Positions 11,459-23,365 are shown, counted from the stretch's first letter. The stretch is 64,000 nucleotides of DNA from Xylaria sp. FL1777 (GCA_022578965.1 MU400636.1:1-64000), one strand, 5' to 3'. Translations and numbers: made by a program. The notes: generated by a model from the letters alone, not told the origin.

Positions 11459-14290
11459 TCATTCGTATTTCTTCCACTCCTTAACAATGCGGTCGTTTTC
11501 GGCCATAGTCCACGGAGTCACCAGGCTCTGGCGCTTAAGCGCTTGGAGGCGAACCTCGTACTCTCTCCTTTTATCCGCCCGCTCGTCGACCCTTGCCTTG
11601 AGGTAATTCAAATCCCTCTTCATAACGGCGCGATGGAACACACTGCGCATATGATCTGAGAATAGTGTGCATGTCGCCTTCTCCTTCAGCCCAGGCCCGT
11701 GGTGGAAATTTCCAACAACAGTGAGATCTTCGCGACCATCGAGTAGCGGTTGCACAACCATTATAAAGCACTCGGGACAAACAGCCATCGTTGGCACAGC
11801 GCGCATTGTGTGCCACCGTGCGTTGTACAAGGTGCGGTCCTCGGGACATGGGGGGATTACAGCGAGCTGGCGAATGCGGGTTGCAATCGCTTGAACGTTC
11901 GGCGCAGATTGTGTTTCGAACGCACGATCGGCCGCGCCCTCTAGTATGTCAAAGTACAGGAGGAAGCGACTGCGGTCATGCCCAAGGTCGTGATACATTG
12001 CACAGACGCCACGCGTCGGCTCGGCGGGCGAGTCGAGGGGTACGAACAAACCCGTCAAGCTCGGCAGCAGCGCCTCGATTGTCTTGGCGCACGCAGGGCA
12101 CACCGTAAAGTCGTCGATAGGCCGCTTAGTGCTGGGGTCTTTGACCGAGTACCAGATACGGGATATCTCACGATGCCCTGTGCAAGGCTGCGTCTGGGCT
12201 GCGATCTTGGTTAGGCTATTGAACAGACTTAAATCAGGCCGCCCGTATTTACGCGTGAACAGCCACGCGATGCGGTAGAATTCCGACGCACCGAAGTCGC
12301 AGGCCAGTGGTCGGTCACGCGGGCGGAACGGCATCGGCACAAAGTCGTGTGCAAACTCGGTTGATGCGAAGTTTTCGTTGTAGCACGATGGGCAGATGTT
12401 AAAATTGTCGCATCGCGGTAGCGTTAGCCAGTCCATATGCCCTGCCTCTGCGCGTGTGCGAGGGCAGTACGGAATGTTTGGGAGCTCGCCTGTTTGCCCC
12501 TCAGTCGAAAAGCGTCTATAGGAGCTTATTTGTGGGTTGAAGTTGGTGCTGCTCTGAGGAGGCGGCTCAAACCTCGGTGGCGCCCATGTCGGCTGAGTTG
12601 GGATTGAAACAGACGGAGTTGGAGGTTGCACTCTCGTCTCCACGATGAAGCTTGCCCTTGGCGGAGGGACGACTGGGGAGTTATGATTACCAACCAACGT
12701 ATGTGGATTTGAAGCGGGCGGTACTGCTACCGCGGCTGGTATTGTGTTCCGAGCTGCAGTAAAAGATCCCTTTGACGTGGAAACCCGAGGTAGGGCTCGC
12801 CCGGCGCGATCCGCAGTATCACGAGAAGGTATCGATTCTCTTGGAAATGTCGAGCTGCGAGAACTTGATGAGCTAGGATATGGGTCTGAAAGGGAGGTTT
12901 GGGATAGCTGTGGCGAGGACAGCGGTGACTGTCCTCTAGATTTTCGTCGACCCGAGGCCCGTGGTTCCGCAGGAGCGCCCAGATACTCAGTCTTCCCCGC
13001 CGGTATAGCTGATCTTCTCCGACGATAATCGGCACGCGGTAGAGACTCATCATCACTAGAGTAGAAGGTATCGTTTTGGTGTGGAACATGTGTCGAGGAG
13101 TGTTGCGAGCCAGAATCGCGATCAGACTGAGAATATGTCGAGGATGGTAGCTTGCGGTCGGGTTTAGAAGGTAACTTGTCGACAAATTGACGCGATGACT
13201 CGTAGCTGTCTCTCGAGTCACGCCTGGCGTACGTGGGAAGTTCTGACGTGCGTCGTTTCTGGATTATAGGGCTGGACGAATGAGCTGATTTGGAATCTCT
13301 TTCCTTATACTTGCGGTCGTTCGCAAGATTCCGGCTGTATTGGTCAGTAGGGTGAGCCGAACGATTGCGGCTCTGGGTCTCTGGGCTCGACCCTCCTCTG
13401 TAATATGGCCGATCACGCCCATTCGTCGCGTGTTCGATGACCTCTGGTGCCAGCAAACGCTCGCGAGGGGCCCGAGAGCTTGCAGAGGAGACGCGAGGTG
13501 AGAAGTAATCGTCGCCACGACTATCGCCCCTGGTCGTCGGCTTTGCTCGTCGAGTATCTTGCGACCGCCCTTCACTCCCACCGTCGGTTATTATGGGAGG
13601 GAGATCTCCGGGTCGACTACGGCGAGGTTCACCTTCAGGCCGTGTCTCTTTTCTGCTAGTTTTGTCTTCGCGAGAAGAAGGTAGCACATACTTGCGACAA
13701 GTGTTTGCTTCGTAGAAGTCCGGTTCGGGTTCCGGTTCAGGTGATCGTTCAGCTGATCGTTCGGCTGATCGTTCGGCTGACCTGCGACGTTGGTCTGGTT
13801 TCTTTTCCGAGCTTGGCACGTCGGACGCTTCATCAGATTGATTTGACACAAGCACGAACCGTCTCTCGGGGTTGTGTTGGTATACATGGTCGTCCACGGG
13901 CAGCAGTATCGGGTACTGGTCGGGATCACCGCGATTTAGCGGTTCTTCAGACGGCACGCTCGACACGACCGACCCTGCCTCCTTGGCCAGCGCATCGTTC
14001 TCATCTTCGACGCATGGCGGTGGTGGTTTCCGGGGGTTGATATGATAAGGCACCTTTCGTGGAATCGTCTGGTCACCGTGGAAGGAGTAACTCGATCCAC
14101 GAGGTGAATCTGGAATGCTGCAATATGCAAAAAAGACACGTCAGCCCCCGCCTGATGCCCGGAGAGATTACGCGCGCCCAACCTAGAGCTGGTGAGCGCC
14201 AAATACTCACATTCTTGGATCCGGGCTTTTGGCTCTCGAATTCGGCCAGTAGCCCTTCTGCAACAGAGTTTCAACATCAAAGTCACCCAT
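11459..14290 (-). CDS. Uncharacterised Ser/Arg-rich protein with Cys-rich C-terminal half
   Basis: Function unknown. I model two exons on the minus strand, 14290-14211 and 14117-11459, with a 93 bp GT-AG intron (14118-14210), giving 912 residues starting MGDFDVETLLQKGYW. Residues 1 to about 570 are polar and presumably disordered, rich in Ser, Arg, Pro and Glu, with a tandem RSAE repeat at about 139-153 followed by a short PE repeat. The remaining part looks folded and contains three CPxC pairs (about C602/C605, C700/C703, C807/C810), each preceded by a hydrophobic strand. Further Cys and His residues lie between them, for example PCTGHRE and MYHDLGHDR. This suggests repeated metal-binding modules, which is inference. 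The C-terminus is a basic, charged helix-like segment. I see no membrane segment or signal peptide. I have the impression it is a conserved fungal hypothetical but cannot name a family. Confidence 0.8.
13733..13785. repeat. 12-bp tandem coding repeat (RSAE units)
   Basis: About three and a half near-identical 12 bp units of the type GATCGTTCGGCT lie inside the uncharacterised 912-residue gene. On the minus strand they encode repeated Arg-Ser-Ala-Glu. Copy number may vary between strains. Confidence 0.75.
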
Positions 14291-14306
14291 TTTGGCGCGA
14301 CTTGTG

Positions 14307-14334
14307 GATGAGTGTCGACGGATGAGTGTCGACG
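14307..14334. repeat. Two tandem copies of a 14-mer upstream of a start codon
   Basis: GATGAGTGTCGACG occurs twice back to back, 17 bp before the ATG (14290, minus strand) of the uncharacterised gene, so it probably lies in the leader or core promoter. Confidence 0.8.
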
Positions 14335-14946
14335 GATGGGCTCAGCTCATTGTATCCGGGCGCTTGGAGAACATGCGCGGCGGCTTGAGCGCTGTTTCTT
14401 ATACACAGCCTCCCTCACTATTCTCTAGCAACGGCTAAGCCGTCAATGCGATTGTCCAATGGAGGTTGGGATAACAGAGAGAGAAACAGAAGCGGCAAAA
14501 AAGGAAAAATCGGAGGGGAAAAAGGCGACAAATACCCTTTGCCCGAATTTGAAGCAGCAGCAGAGTCAGCAAAGGAAGCTTTGTAGAATTACATAGAAAG
14601 CTCGCAGATATCTCTCTCCTCAGATGGGATCCAGCTCTAACTTGACAATAACCCGGTACGACGAATACGTAGTACTCAGTAGAAGTACCTGTAGTAGTAG
14701 CACTGCCGGGATACGGTACCCAGGTACTTCTTGGCCAGGTGGAGATAGTGGGGTATGCAGGGACAGGGGCAGCAGGCAGAGTCGTATCCAGCAGTAGCAG
14801 GGCTTGAATCTGAATCCACCCAGAAGACAACTCAGGCCAGATGCATTTCAGAGGTGGAGGTCTGAATGAATATGGCAGGGTAGAAGTGCAAGAAACAGTC
14901 AGATCGTTCGAGGTCAAGTCTTGCTAGATACCTACTTATACAAGTG

Positions 14947-14962
14947 TATATATATATATATG
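14947..14962. repeat. TA dinucleotide microsatellite
   Basis: A short alternating TA tract in the region upstream of the uncharacterised 912-residue gene. Confidence 0.75.
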
Positions 14963-15548
14963 CAAAACCAAACTAGTAGACGCAAACACATATCATCCGG
15001 ACTAACAAGTCGCTTGCTCACGGCTGCGGCGACCAATCAACCTAGTTGCTTCGACCTGGCGCAAAGCCGGACCAGTTGGCCGTTACATCTGGATGGATGC
15101 CTTTGTTGATTGTGCGAGCGGAGCATGGCGCACGCCAGTTCCCTGATGGCGAGGGTCTCCAATGTCGTTCCCAGATCTCCAGAGGGTGGCCAGTCCTCGA
15201 ACGGATGCTTATTATTGATCCCTCTTCTTCACTGACGAGGCAAAAGAGGGGGGCTCGCGTCGATGTCCTGCGTGCGGAGCATGCGGAAGAAGTTGCAAGC
15301 TGAGCAACCCAAACCAGGATCCTGCTGCGAGCTGCTGTCAAAGTCCATCGACATACAGTAGATGGATACGCGTGTCATCGCATTACGAGCTTATGTACGT
15401 ATCACATGTACCCCTTCTCTGGGACTTGAGAGAGATGTTTTGCCTCCAGCCTCGCGTACTTGGCTTGGTTCCGGGACGATCGACGTTGGTGACGCCCGAT
15501 GCTGCATAGGCGATATCGCTGCAGATTGCTTTCTTATCTCGCCCCTGA

Positions 15549-15594
15549 CGTTGGCGTTGGCGCTGGTGTTGGCGCCGTTGTTGGCGCCGTTGGT
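15549..15594. repeat. Degenerate GTTGGCGC short tandem array
   Basis: Several imperfect copies of GTTGGCG(C/T/G) follow one another in intergenic DNA. No function is visible. Confidence 0.6.
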
Positions 15595-16702
15595 CCCCAT
15601 CGTACAGCCTCGGGGGCTTTATCCGAATACAAGCCGGGCGCCGTCTACCGCAGACAATGTTGGTGTGGTGTGGTCTGAATGTCAAGTTGGAGCTTGAGCA
15701 CGGCATAGCGCCATGCTCTCTTGTAGCTTTTGGTGTGACTTCGCCGCCCGTGATGTTAGTTCAAGGGAAATGATGTGTTGTGCAGCATGCGCGGCTAGCC
15801 GTTGCATGCATGGCTATCTATTCTTTGCCTTGACAACTCGCCATCGATACCGTGTTGTCGACTGGTACTAAAGGACAACGTGGCCCACCACTGGCTAGAT
15901 GCAATGCCAGTTTGTCAACGCCAGCTACCAAAGCCCAGAACCTTACTGAGGAGAATATCACGCCATGGACAAGAAAACGACTGCAGGAGGCATATGCCAT
16001 ATGCAGTTGTCCATGTTTATCAACGCAACAATGACAGCCTGCTATACTGAGAAACAGTTCCTAGGCTGGGCGCGCACTTGGATTCGAAAGTCAGCTGTCA
16101 AACTGATGTGAAGGAGATAAGATCAAAACCTAGACATATCATGTAATGGCGAATTTGATGTGTTGTCACTTGGGGGCGAGGAGGTAGATCCGAACTCTTT
16201 GCGTGCCGTAGGCATGTGAATATCTATACGGCTTCTTTCCGTTCTAGTCGATCGGTCGACCCTAATTCTAAGGGCTATACCTCGCGAGCAGACTGGTAGG
16301 ACCGCTTCGCACGCTAAATGCTGTAAATCTATTCTGGTGGCACTAATCTTGGTACCCAAAGTGGCACGGCGTCATGTTTACAGATAAGGATTTCAAGAGC
16401 CTCGACACGATGGTCCCTTGATCGCCATGCAATGTGCTTCCCTCGTCGGCGGGAAGGTGATTTGCCGCGTGCGAAAGCCGACGAGATACAAGGTAATATG
16501 TATTACCACAGCATTGGGACCACTGTCGGATCCAAGGACCCTGAAAATGCCCGCATTGTAAATTCTCCTTTGCCATGCTCCTCGTGACGGGCCACCACTA
16601 GGCAACCACGAATGTAGGTTCACAAAGTGTGTGTCAGCGTTGCCTCAATGGTAAGTCACTCGTGTAACGACCTTGAAATAGTCGAGATGCCCTGGCTCTG
16701 CT

Positions 16703-18539
16703 TCATATGGGCGGATGGGCGTGTGAATTAAACCTCCTGTAGAGTATAGCTAACACGAGAATCCCAATAGTAAGAATCACCGGTGCTCGGAGAGGTGCAG
16801 ATAGTGCTCCTCTGATGATCAACACTCCGCTGACGGACGCAAATATGATTGGATTCCCTACCCATGTTCTGTACGTCCTGTACGTAGGATGAGATCCAGC
16901 TGATATTTGCTGGTCCACCCTTCGTCTTATGACAAATATACCCAGAATCGACATCATGTAGCAGAAAGCTTTGATCATCTCTAATATCATATTAGTCGCA
17001 ATATACATCTTGTAATATAGGAGGAGATGGAAGGGGGTATAACCTATGAGAGTAATAAGTCCAGTAAAACTACCTATCAGTATAAAGAATGATGCGAGGA
17101 TACCGTTTAACAGCAGTGCAAATCTGCAGATGTGTCAGTACAGAGAAATGGATCGTGGGCTAGATTCAGCGTCGTGACTCTACAGTGAAACGTACACGGG
17201 TACAGAACGTTCCCACCGCAATCTACGCGTCAGCCTTACGAAGACCAAGACAGGTGGCCGCAGTGGCCAAGCCAACGCCCGGCGAAAGTAGGGTTCCTCG
17301 TCTCGTGCGGTAGAACAGTGTAGGTTTGCCAGTATCGGAGGGAAATAAGCACGCTGTGAGGCGGCAACACAGAGCTTCGCAACGGCGAACATATTTGAGT
17401 TGACAGCACCCATAGCTGAGATAGCTACTACGATGGTGAATATGAGCCCACCCCATGCCCCAATTGTTCGATCTGCAAAATCCTATCGCCTCATCAGCTT
17501 GGCCGCACATCTCGGTACTCGCCGGACAAAGAAGTAGACGACTCACCACCGCCACTGTTTTGCTTTCTCGGATCACATCGAACGGTAAACAAATGTATAG
17601 GCTTGCATTCATCAAGAAAAACCCGGTGATCACAAGGGTCATTGCTCCATTGATGACTATCGGAAGGTCCTTTACTGGGTTGTCCATATCTCCCGCGAAG
17701 AAGCCTGCAGTCTCCCAACCTCCATAACAAAAGAGAGCTGCAAACACGGCCGTGGAAACGTTGCCGAGGGTTTCCCATACATCAGGCTCGCTGGGACTTG
17801 CTTGATCCCACCCAAACCATCCGGCATTTGAAGATGGTACTCCATCTCCATAGCCGAACACGTAGTTTGTGAACCCGATACCGATAATACTTCCAAGAGC
17901 CGCAATTTTGAGTATCATGAATACATTAGCGGCCTTTGCTCCTGCTGTCGCACCGAAACAGTTGATGGCCGTTAGTGAGGCTACACAGCCGAGCGCTACG
18001 ATCTTGGTAGCCCATGGCCAAATCGGATCGGACGGCTGGAAAGCTCTGAGTAGAAAATCTGCGAAGATGGTTGATACCACAGCATTTCCAGCGGGTCTTA
18101 CTACACCAATCCATATCCAAGAAAACAAGTGACCCGTATAATCACCCCAGCTGGCTCGTAAATAATCCTGAATGCCCCCATTGGAAGGAACATGCAGTCC
18201 CAGTTCGACAAACGAAGCCGCCCCAGTCCAGACGAGCAAGCCTGCCACGACAAAGACGCCTAGGGCTTCTGCAGGAGAACGGACCTGCTGGGCAATCAAA
18301 CTGGGTGCTGAAAAAATCCCGGATCCGATTTGCAGGCTGATGATCAGTGCTAAGCAGTTTAACCGAGTTAAAGTCGGTCCCTTGCGCGGCAGTCCGACTT
18401 CGTTAACATTCTCCGATCTGTGAATAAGTGCCGAATGAACGGATGGCGGTTCGTCAATCTCACGATCCTGTGGGCCGTTGCCAAACAGTTCGGGACTAGT
18501 TCTTGTCATGCCAGCAGAGTAGTCTATTCCAACGGTCAA
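16703..18539 (-). CDS. Amino-acid permease of the LAT / APC type
   Basis: Predicted plasma-membrane amino-acid transporter (L-type / high-affinity methionine permease-like branch of the APC superfamily). I model four exons on the minus strand: 18539-17547, 17482-17196, 17123-17044 and 16980-16703, giving 545 residues; introns are 64, 72 and 63 bp. The N-terminal 60 residues are cytoplasmic and polar. The first membrane segment carries the family signature LQIGSGIFSAPS, and later segments include GGIQDYLRASWGD, CYGGWETAGFFAGDMDNP and ISAMGAVNSNMF, all typical of fungal LAT proteins. About twelve hydrophobic segments can be seen. The second exon needs the acceptor at 17483-17484, because the nearby TTTTGCAG acceptor would break frame. 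The last intron is the least certain join. Substrate specificity cannot be read from the sequence. Confidence 0.87.
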
Positions 18540-19331
18540 TCCTTTACGAAGCAGCCACGTTAGCGATTCGACAGAGCAAGGATCTGTTGAATAATCAGTG
18601 GTACTGCCAGTTCAGCTGCAGGAAAATGGGACGTGTAAGTCCCCCTAAAACCATAAATGTGTCAGGAGAGTAGTCGAGATGTCCTTCGACGTTTTCGATG
18701 TGGTCGTTGGAATCCTAGTCAGACCCGTGCATAATTTAGCGTGGGTGGGCTACAGATTTAGGCGGTGCAGGGTTTCATTGGTGAACGCTGGTGTGACATA
18801 ACAGCATGCTTGATAGTACTAGTATCTACTCCATGTTCAACTAGATATGCCTACAGGGTGTGATTCCAACAGAAACAATACTGTATTGACAGGCACCTCA
18901 AGATTGTTGATCGTATTTTGCAAATGTTTGCAATAAAACTCGATACTCACCTGTCGTATGCGCGAGGTCAGTTGCAAATACCAGGCGAGAGGCTTGGCAG
19001 GATGGCTAGACATGGAGACAGTGCAGGTGAGATGATACAAGAAGCACACAAAAGACGTCGGGTTGCTTTTTCATGCTTTGTCTGGTCCGCGTATTTCAAG
19101 TACAATGGGTTTTGTTCCGTAGAGACGTGGATGGCAGGATACCGGTACGGTAATACTTTTCTAGCCCTGCAGCTCACCAAACCACCGGGACCACAGGATG
19201 CTAGTAAAAAACTGGTGGGGACATTCAGAATATTCCGTCTTCGGTCCAAGGTGACAGAAGGTGACAGTGTTGTGTTTTTATATGGTTGGCCTAGACCATT
19301 TCTTTTTCTTTTGTTGGAGTTTAGAGGAGCC
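18540..19331. other. Intergenic region between permease and PGA2-like gene
   Basis: About 790 bp. It contains the permease promoter and the 3' flank of the Pga2-like gene. Short open frames on both strands here look incidental. Confidence 0.55.
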
Positions 19332-19805
19332 TTAGTTAATGAGGAACTCCTCGATGTCCTTATCCTCCTGTTCGTCGAGCGTCTCCTGTAACCGCTTCTC
19401 CTCGGCATCTAGAAGCTGTTTGATCATGTTTCGTTGCCGTTTTCGCGCCTTCTTGCCCCAATCCGCTGCCGTTGCCTCGCCTTGTCCATTGTCATCATCA
19501 TCATCGCTTTCTTCGGGGATGTGGAGCTCGCCGCGTAGCTGATTGGGAGAAATCTCGGCCACGTCTTCTTGGGCTTTCTCGAACTGCTTTTCTTGGTGTT
19601 TTGCGCCCATCTTAATAATGTATGGGCGTAAAAGCGCGTAAGCTCCGACGATAGCGACAAGACGAATCCACTGCTGCGCTGTCATGTTGGTGATAGAGCT
19701 GCTAACATTGGTGGACATGCGATCTGTGATCAAGGTGACTAAGCCCCATATTGACTCGCCCAAATGGGTGAAGAGACCGCCAAGTTCGGAAAGGTCACCC
19801 GACAT
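19332..19805 (-). CDS. PGA2: Pga2-like protein-trafficking factor
   Basis: Likely orthologue of yeast Pga2, an ER/nuclear-envelope membrane protein needed for processing of Gas1 and alkaline phosphatase (established for yeast). It is a single exon of 157 residues. A hydrophobic segment near residues 47-60 (RLVAIVGAYALLRPYI) is followed by KMGAKHQEKQFEKA, the conserved core I recognise for this family. Then come an acidic stretch with a run of five Asp and a charged, probably coiled-coil C-terminus. It is slightly longer than the yeast protein. The gene is divergent from the CENP-S-like gene, with 541 bp between start codons. Its role in this fungus is inferred from the family. Confidence 0.85.
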   Translation of the reverse strand: MSGDLSELGGLFTHLGESIWGLVTLITDRMSTNVSSSITNMTAQQWIRLVAIVGAYALLRPYIIKMGAKHQEKQFEKAQEDVAEISPNQLRGELHIPEESDDDDDNGQGEATAADWGKKARKRQRNMIKQLLDAEEKRLQETLDEQEDKDIEEFLIN

Positions 19806-20346
19806 GGCTGTGGTCGATTGTGTTTTCTTTTGAGAGTCGGGACGTGCAGTGGTAGGAAGAGAATTGGCGTTTCGTTGCGCAGGTTCGTAGTGTACGTTGG
19901 TTATTACGAGTTGATTGTCAAGAGCTTGCTGTATCTTATATATCGGGCAGTATATAAAGAACTAGGAAAATTATTGTCTGGCAGATGAGGAATGGAATAT
20001 ACAAAATTAGGGAATAAAATGAGAATTACAGTTAGGTTGTTGGGAAGATCTGGTGAACTTTTAAGTTTTGCGTACGAGGGATAAAAAAACCTCTTCGCGC
20101 TCGCGCTCGCGCTTGCTCGCTCGGGCGGGCCCCGCAACAAAGAGCAAGCAAGCACTTAACCTGGCAGCTACGACAGAAGCTGTGGTCCCCACTTATCAGT
20201 ACACCACAAGCTTCTAGCTTCTAAGTTGTAAGTAGAAGCATCTCAACGCGTCCATCGCGTGTCAGCCCGATAAGTGGCTCCCAAGTAGCTTTCCTAATAC
20301 TGCGAGTTCTATTCTACACTGCACAGAAGCCAAGTGCATCCTATCA
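19806..20346. promoter_or_regulatory. Shared divergent promoter, PGA2-like / CENP-S-like
   Basis: The 541 bp between two divergent start codons must contain both promoters. It includes a striking CpG-rich alternating tract, CGCGCTCGCGCTCGCGCTTG, near 20096-20115. No specific factor site can be assigned. Confidence 0.5.
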
Positions 20347-20812
20347 ATGGCAGATAACTCCGATGAAGATGTCCAGGAGGTAAGTAAACAAGCAACTGCG
20401 ACGACACATCTATCGTACAAGAGAGCTTTCACACTGACAGCGCGTCGCATGTCCTTAGAGGCTGAAGGCTGCATTGTGGTTCGCAGTTGGCAAAATGGTA
20501 GATGAGGAGACGCTGCGCAGAAACCGCAACGTAACCCCCCAGTTTATTGGTGCTTTGACGGAGATGGTTTGGTCCCAAATCGGTGCGTTGTCTTGATGTT
20601 CGGCATCTCACCTGGTAATTAATGTGAAGTCAGAAAACGTAGCACTAGATCTGGAGAGCTTCAGTCGCCATGCCGGACGATCAACCATTACCACCGACGA
20701 CGTCCTACTGCTTGCCAGGAGAAATGGGGACCTGCACGGCATCATTAAAGACTTTGTAGACAAAGAAAAGGCTACAAAGGCTACAAAGGCGAAGGGCAAG
20801 GCGAAACAATGA
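20347..20812 (+). CDS. MHF1: CENP-S / MHF1 histone-fold protein
   Basis: Small histone-fold protein expected to pair with CENP-X/MHF2. In other eukaryotes the complex serves at the kinetochore (CENP-T-W-S-X) and with FANCM-type helicases in fork repair. I model three exons: 20347-20379, 20459-20582 and 20634-20812, with introns of 79 and 51 bp, giving 111 residues. The fold is recognisable from RLKAALWFAVGK (helix 1), TPQFIGALTEMVWSQIENVALDLE (helix 2, given here only as a landmark) and HAGRSTITTDDVLLLARRN (loop 2 and helix 3). The C-terminus is a Lys/Ala/Thr repeat tail. The short first exon (11 codons) and the two phase changes make this gene easy to miss. The length matches the family. Confidence 0.9.
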
Positions 20813-21908
20813 GTGTTCATTGTTGGTACTTGACTTCTCGAGCTTGTATCAAGCAATGGTATGAGAGCTTTGAAGAAACCTCGTCAAGCCATAGCAGCCA
20901 TATTGGTGAAAACACCAATATTCAAGTTCTGTCTTTGCCATATATAACTAGGAACACATCATTGTCTCTGGAGCTAGGTACTTTTCTGTCCGGTAGTACT
21001 ATCAAAATAGCTCCAGGCACGGGAGAGATTTGCGTCAGCAGTAACCCGGTGCAGACCGGTGCTTTAGATGCTGTATCTACCTACTCGAACCAACATGATA
21101 TTATGGGCCTGTCACAGTACGACCCGCTGAGCTGGCGTTGGTGGAGAATATAGCCACTGATAATTACACACCTACCGTCCTTCGGAACAAGACATCATTA
21201 GCTCAATTAGTTGTTTAATCTTTTAGTGTGAGCCGAGGCCGACCTCAAGCACCTGCATTTAAACAAGCTCGGTCCTGCGCATAACTAGAACATGGAATCG
21301 TACTTACATTAGCAGATGATGTTACCACTGCTACTGTAGCTCCGTGAGCAAAATTCAGGGTCCTTAGCTGAGTCTGGCTGAGCTAGGAGCCACACATAGG
21401 GTGACGTGGGGTGTGTGGCTTAGGACCTGGGCTCAGCGAATCGGGAGGATTAGCTGACTCGTTAGTCTCGGCGCCTGATGTCATAGGACTGCCACTGCAA
21501 AGCCATCGTGGGAGGGTGGCTTTGAGCCTAATCATTCGTCATCGAAGTAACCGATCGAAGCTGCTTCCGGAGACAGTCGGGATCTTTCTAGCCGTGCTAA
21601 TAAGAGCAATATTGGACCACTACGCATGTTTACAATACACTGCCATGCTTAACAACAAATAATTGTGATTCTAGATCTGTACCGTACATGTGATCTATGA
21701 CCGACTGTTCTGAACACCCATTCGATTATCCTGCCCGACTTTACTACTTCTAACATTTCCCAAGTACTGTCCGCTGCCACAACATCTTCCGAGCTTCAAT
21801 TCTCGTAAGACCCTGTTCATCCCCATCTCACAGCATTCTGAATCGAGATACAAAGTTCATTGTGCCTCCGTCATACGAGTACAATCACGTCGCGCAGACA
21901 TCCTCAAC
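20813..21908. other. Intergenic region between CENP-S-like and MARVEL-like genes
   Basis: 1.1 kb holding the 3' flank of the histone-fold gene and the promoter of the tetraspan gene. Open frames of 83 and 114 codons are present but resemble nothing I know. Confidence 0.55.
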
Positions 21909-22923
21909 ATGGGAGCTGGATCAGGATTCGCTTTGAAGGCCCTACAGTGGTTTATTCGTGGTATACAGTTCCTAAGCAGCGCAGTGGCGTTAGCTCTCTT
22001 CTCATATTTCCTCGCCGTTGCCAAGGGGCATAATATCAACATTCCGACATGGGCAAAGGCTGTTGAGGGTATCTCAGGAATCGGCGTTCTATACACGCTG
22101 ATTGGCCTACTGCTTCTTTGCTGCGTCGCCGGCCACCCGTTCGCATCGGCTATTGCTATCATTCTCGATATCGCCTTCATAGGCTCCTACATCTACGTCG
22201 CGCAAGCGAATCGAGGAGGCGCTAGTTCATGCCAAGGCACTGTCAATACAGTGTTCGGCACGCATTCTGCATCCGATCGCCTTGGATCTGGACTGCCCAC
22301 CTATCATCAGATCTGCCAAATACACAGTGCTGTTCTAGCTGTTTCAATCATCGCGATGTCAGCATAACCCCCCTCCTACCTCGTTACCAATTATAGGACC
22401 GAGACTAATTCTATACGCAGTATCTTCTTTCTCATCTCCGCGTTCCTCGAGCTCGCCCTTGTTCGTAATCGACGCAAGGAGTCACGCTTCGGCCCTAGCC
22501 CCGGCAACAACTATACATCAGGCTATGGAAGGCGAGGTTTCTTCAGTCGATTCCGCCGTAACAAAACCGGCCCCGAAGAAGAAGCCATGAACCCTAATGT
22601 CTTACCCGAACGTATGTAATTGTTAGATTTATTTGCGCCCCGGACTAGGAAGGGATCTTGGGAGTAGAATTGCTTAAGGGTAATTTCACTCCCGATCTCG
22701 AAGTCTGGAGGATTCGTGTATAACGACAACCACTGACCTTAACACCGTAGACACCCACCCTGATCAGGTCCGCCCTAGCTATAATACCGAGAGCACCGCT
22801 GGCGCCACGCACTACAATAAATACGGCGATTCTGGCTTCCAATACGATGGCCAAACTGCTTATCCCGACGGCACATCTTACCCACATGGGCAACACTATG
22901 GCGATGGCACCTACGTGCGCTAA
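21909..22923 (+). CDS. MARVEL-domain-like tetraspan membrane protein
   Basis: Predicted four-pass membrane protein of the fungal MARVEL-like group; the precise function is unknown. I model three exons: 21909-22357, 22421-22611 and 22751-22923, with introns of 63 and 139 bp, giving 270 residues. Hydrophobic segments lie at about 13-38, 55-78, 80-98 and 138-160; the last spans the first intron, which restores IIAIIFFLISAFLELALV. The extracellular loop 2 contains Cys residues. The cytoplasmic tail (about 165-270) is hydrophilic, with RRGFFSRFRRN followed by a Tyr/Gly/His-rich low-complexity end. The short N-terminus has no separate signal peptide, consistent with a tetraspan topology. Exon continuity and topology support the model well; the family name is by resemblance. 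Confidence 0.83.
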
Positions 22924-23106
22924 GAGACCGCATGGTGGTTGAATGAATTGCAACACTAGATGTGTTGAATGACTGATGTAGGATTATGGACAAGGGATCG
23001 GAAATATTGATACCTCGGGTGATTCCGGATATTTGTTGCGCCATGCGCGGCTTTTATGATATGCATATGAAAAACGGGAGGTTTGCAAAATTGTACATAC
23101 AGGATA

Positions 23107-23365
23107 CCGTATTTACCCTAAATACACTGAATGGGAACCGTTGCCAAGATTGCTTGGCAACAGGGTACTGGCCATGAATAACCAAGCTTATCCCAGCCAC
23201 CCTAAGCGTAATATAGCTAGATTAAAGGTTTAAAACTAATATTAGCTATTCGCTTATGCAAGTGATCTCTTAATATGGCAAGATCTTCGTCACATGACTA
23301 ACTCTTCATGTATGCCAAGCAATCTTGGCAACGGTTCCCATTCAGTGTATTTAGGGTAAATACGG
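23107..23365. mobile_element. MITE-like element with 53-bp perfect terminal inverted repeats and TA target duplication
   Basis: The sequence from 23105 to 23159 is the exact reverse complement of 23313 to 23367 (55 of 55 bases). The outermost two bases on each side are TA, the target duplication expected of Tc1/mariner-type insertion, leaving 53 bp terminal repeats beginning CCGTATTTACCC. The whole unit is 259 bp, with about 153 bp of AT-rich interior and no coding capacity. It lies 183 bp beyond the stop of the MARVEL-like gene, between two convergent genes. Perfect arms suggest recent insertion or strong sequence homogenisation. A non-autonomous element mobilised by a transposase elsewhere is the natural reading. 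Confidence 0.85.

Larger units (their letters stand above)
14291..16702. other. Intergenic region with short repeats
   Basis: 2.4 kb without a supportable gene; the longest open frame is 160 codons with no recognisable content. It is the upstream region of the 912-residue gene and the 3' flank of the permease. It contains a duplicated 14-mer (14307-14334), a TA microsatellite (about 14947-14962) and a degenerate GTTGGCGC array (about 15549-15594). Confidence 0.55.

Noticed and set aside
16640..16720. Possible tRNA A box (TTGCCTCAATGGTAAGTC)
   Set aside because: No B box and no cloverleaf pairing downstream.
17473..17480. TTTTGCAG acceptor for the first permease intron
   Set aside because: Using it shifts the frame and loses the conserved permease sequence; the acceptor at 17483-17484 keeps frame and gives DFADRTIGAWGG.
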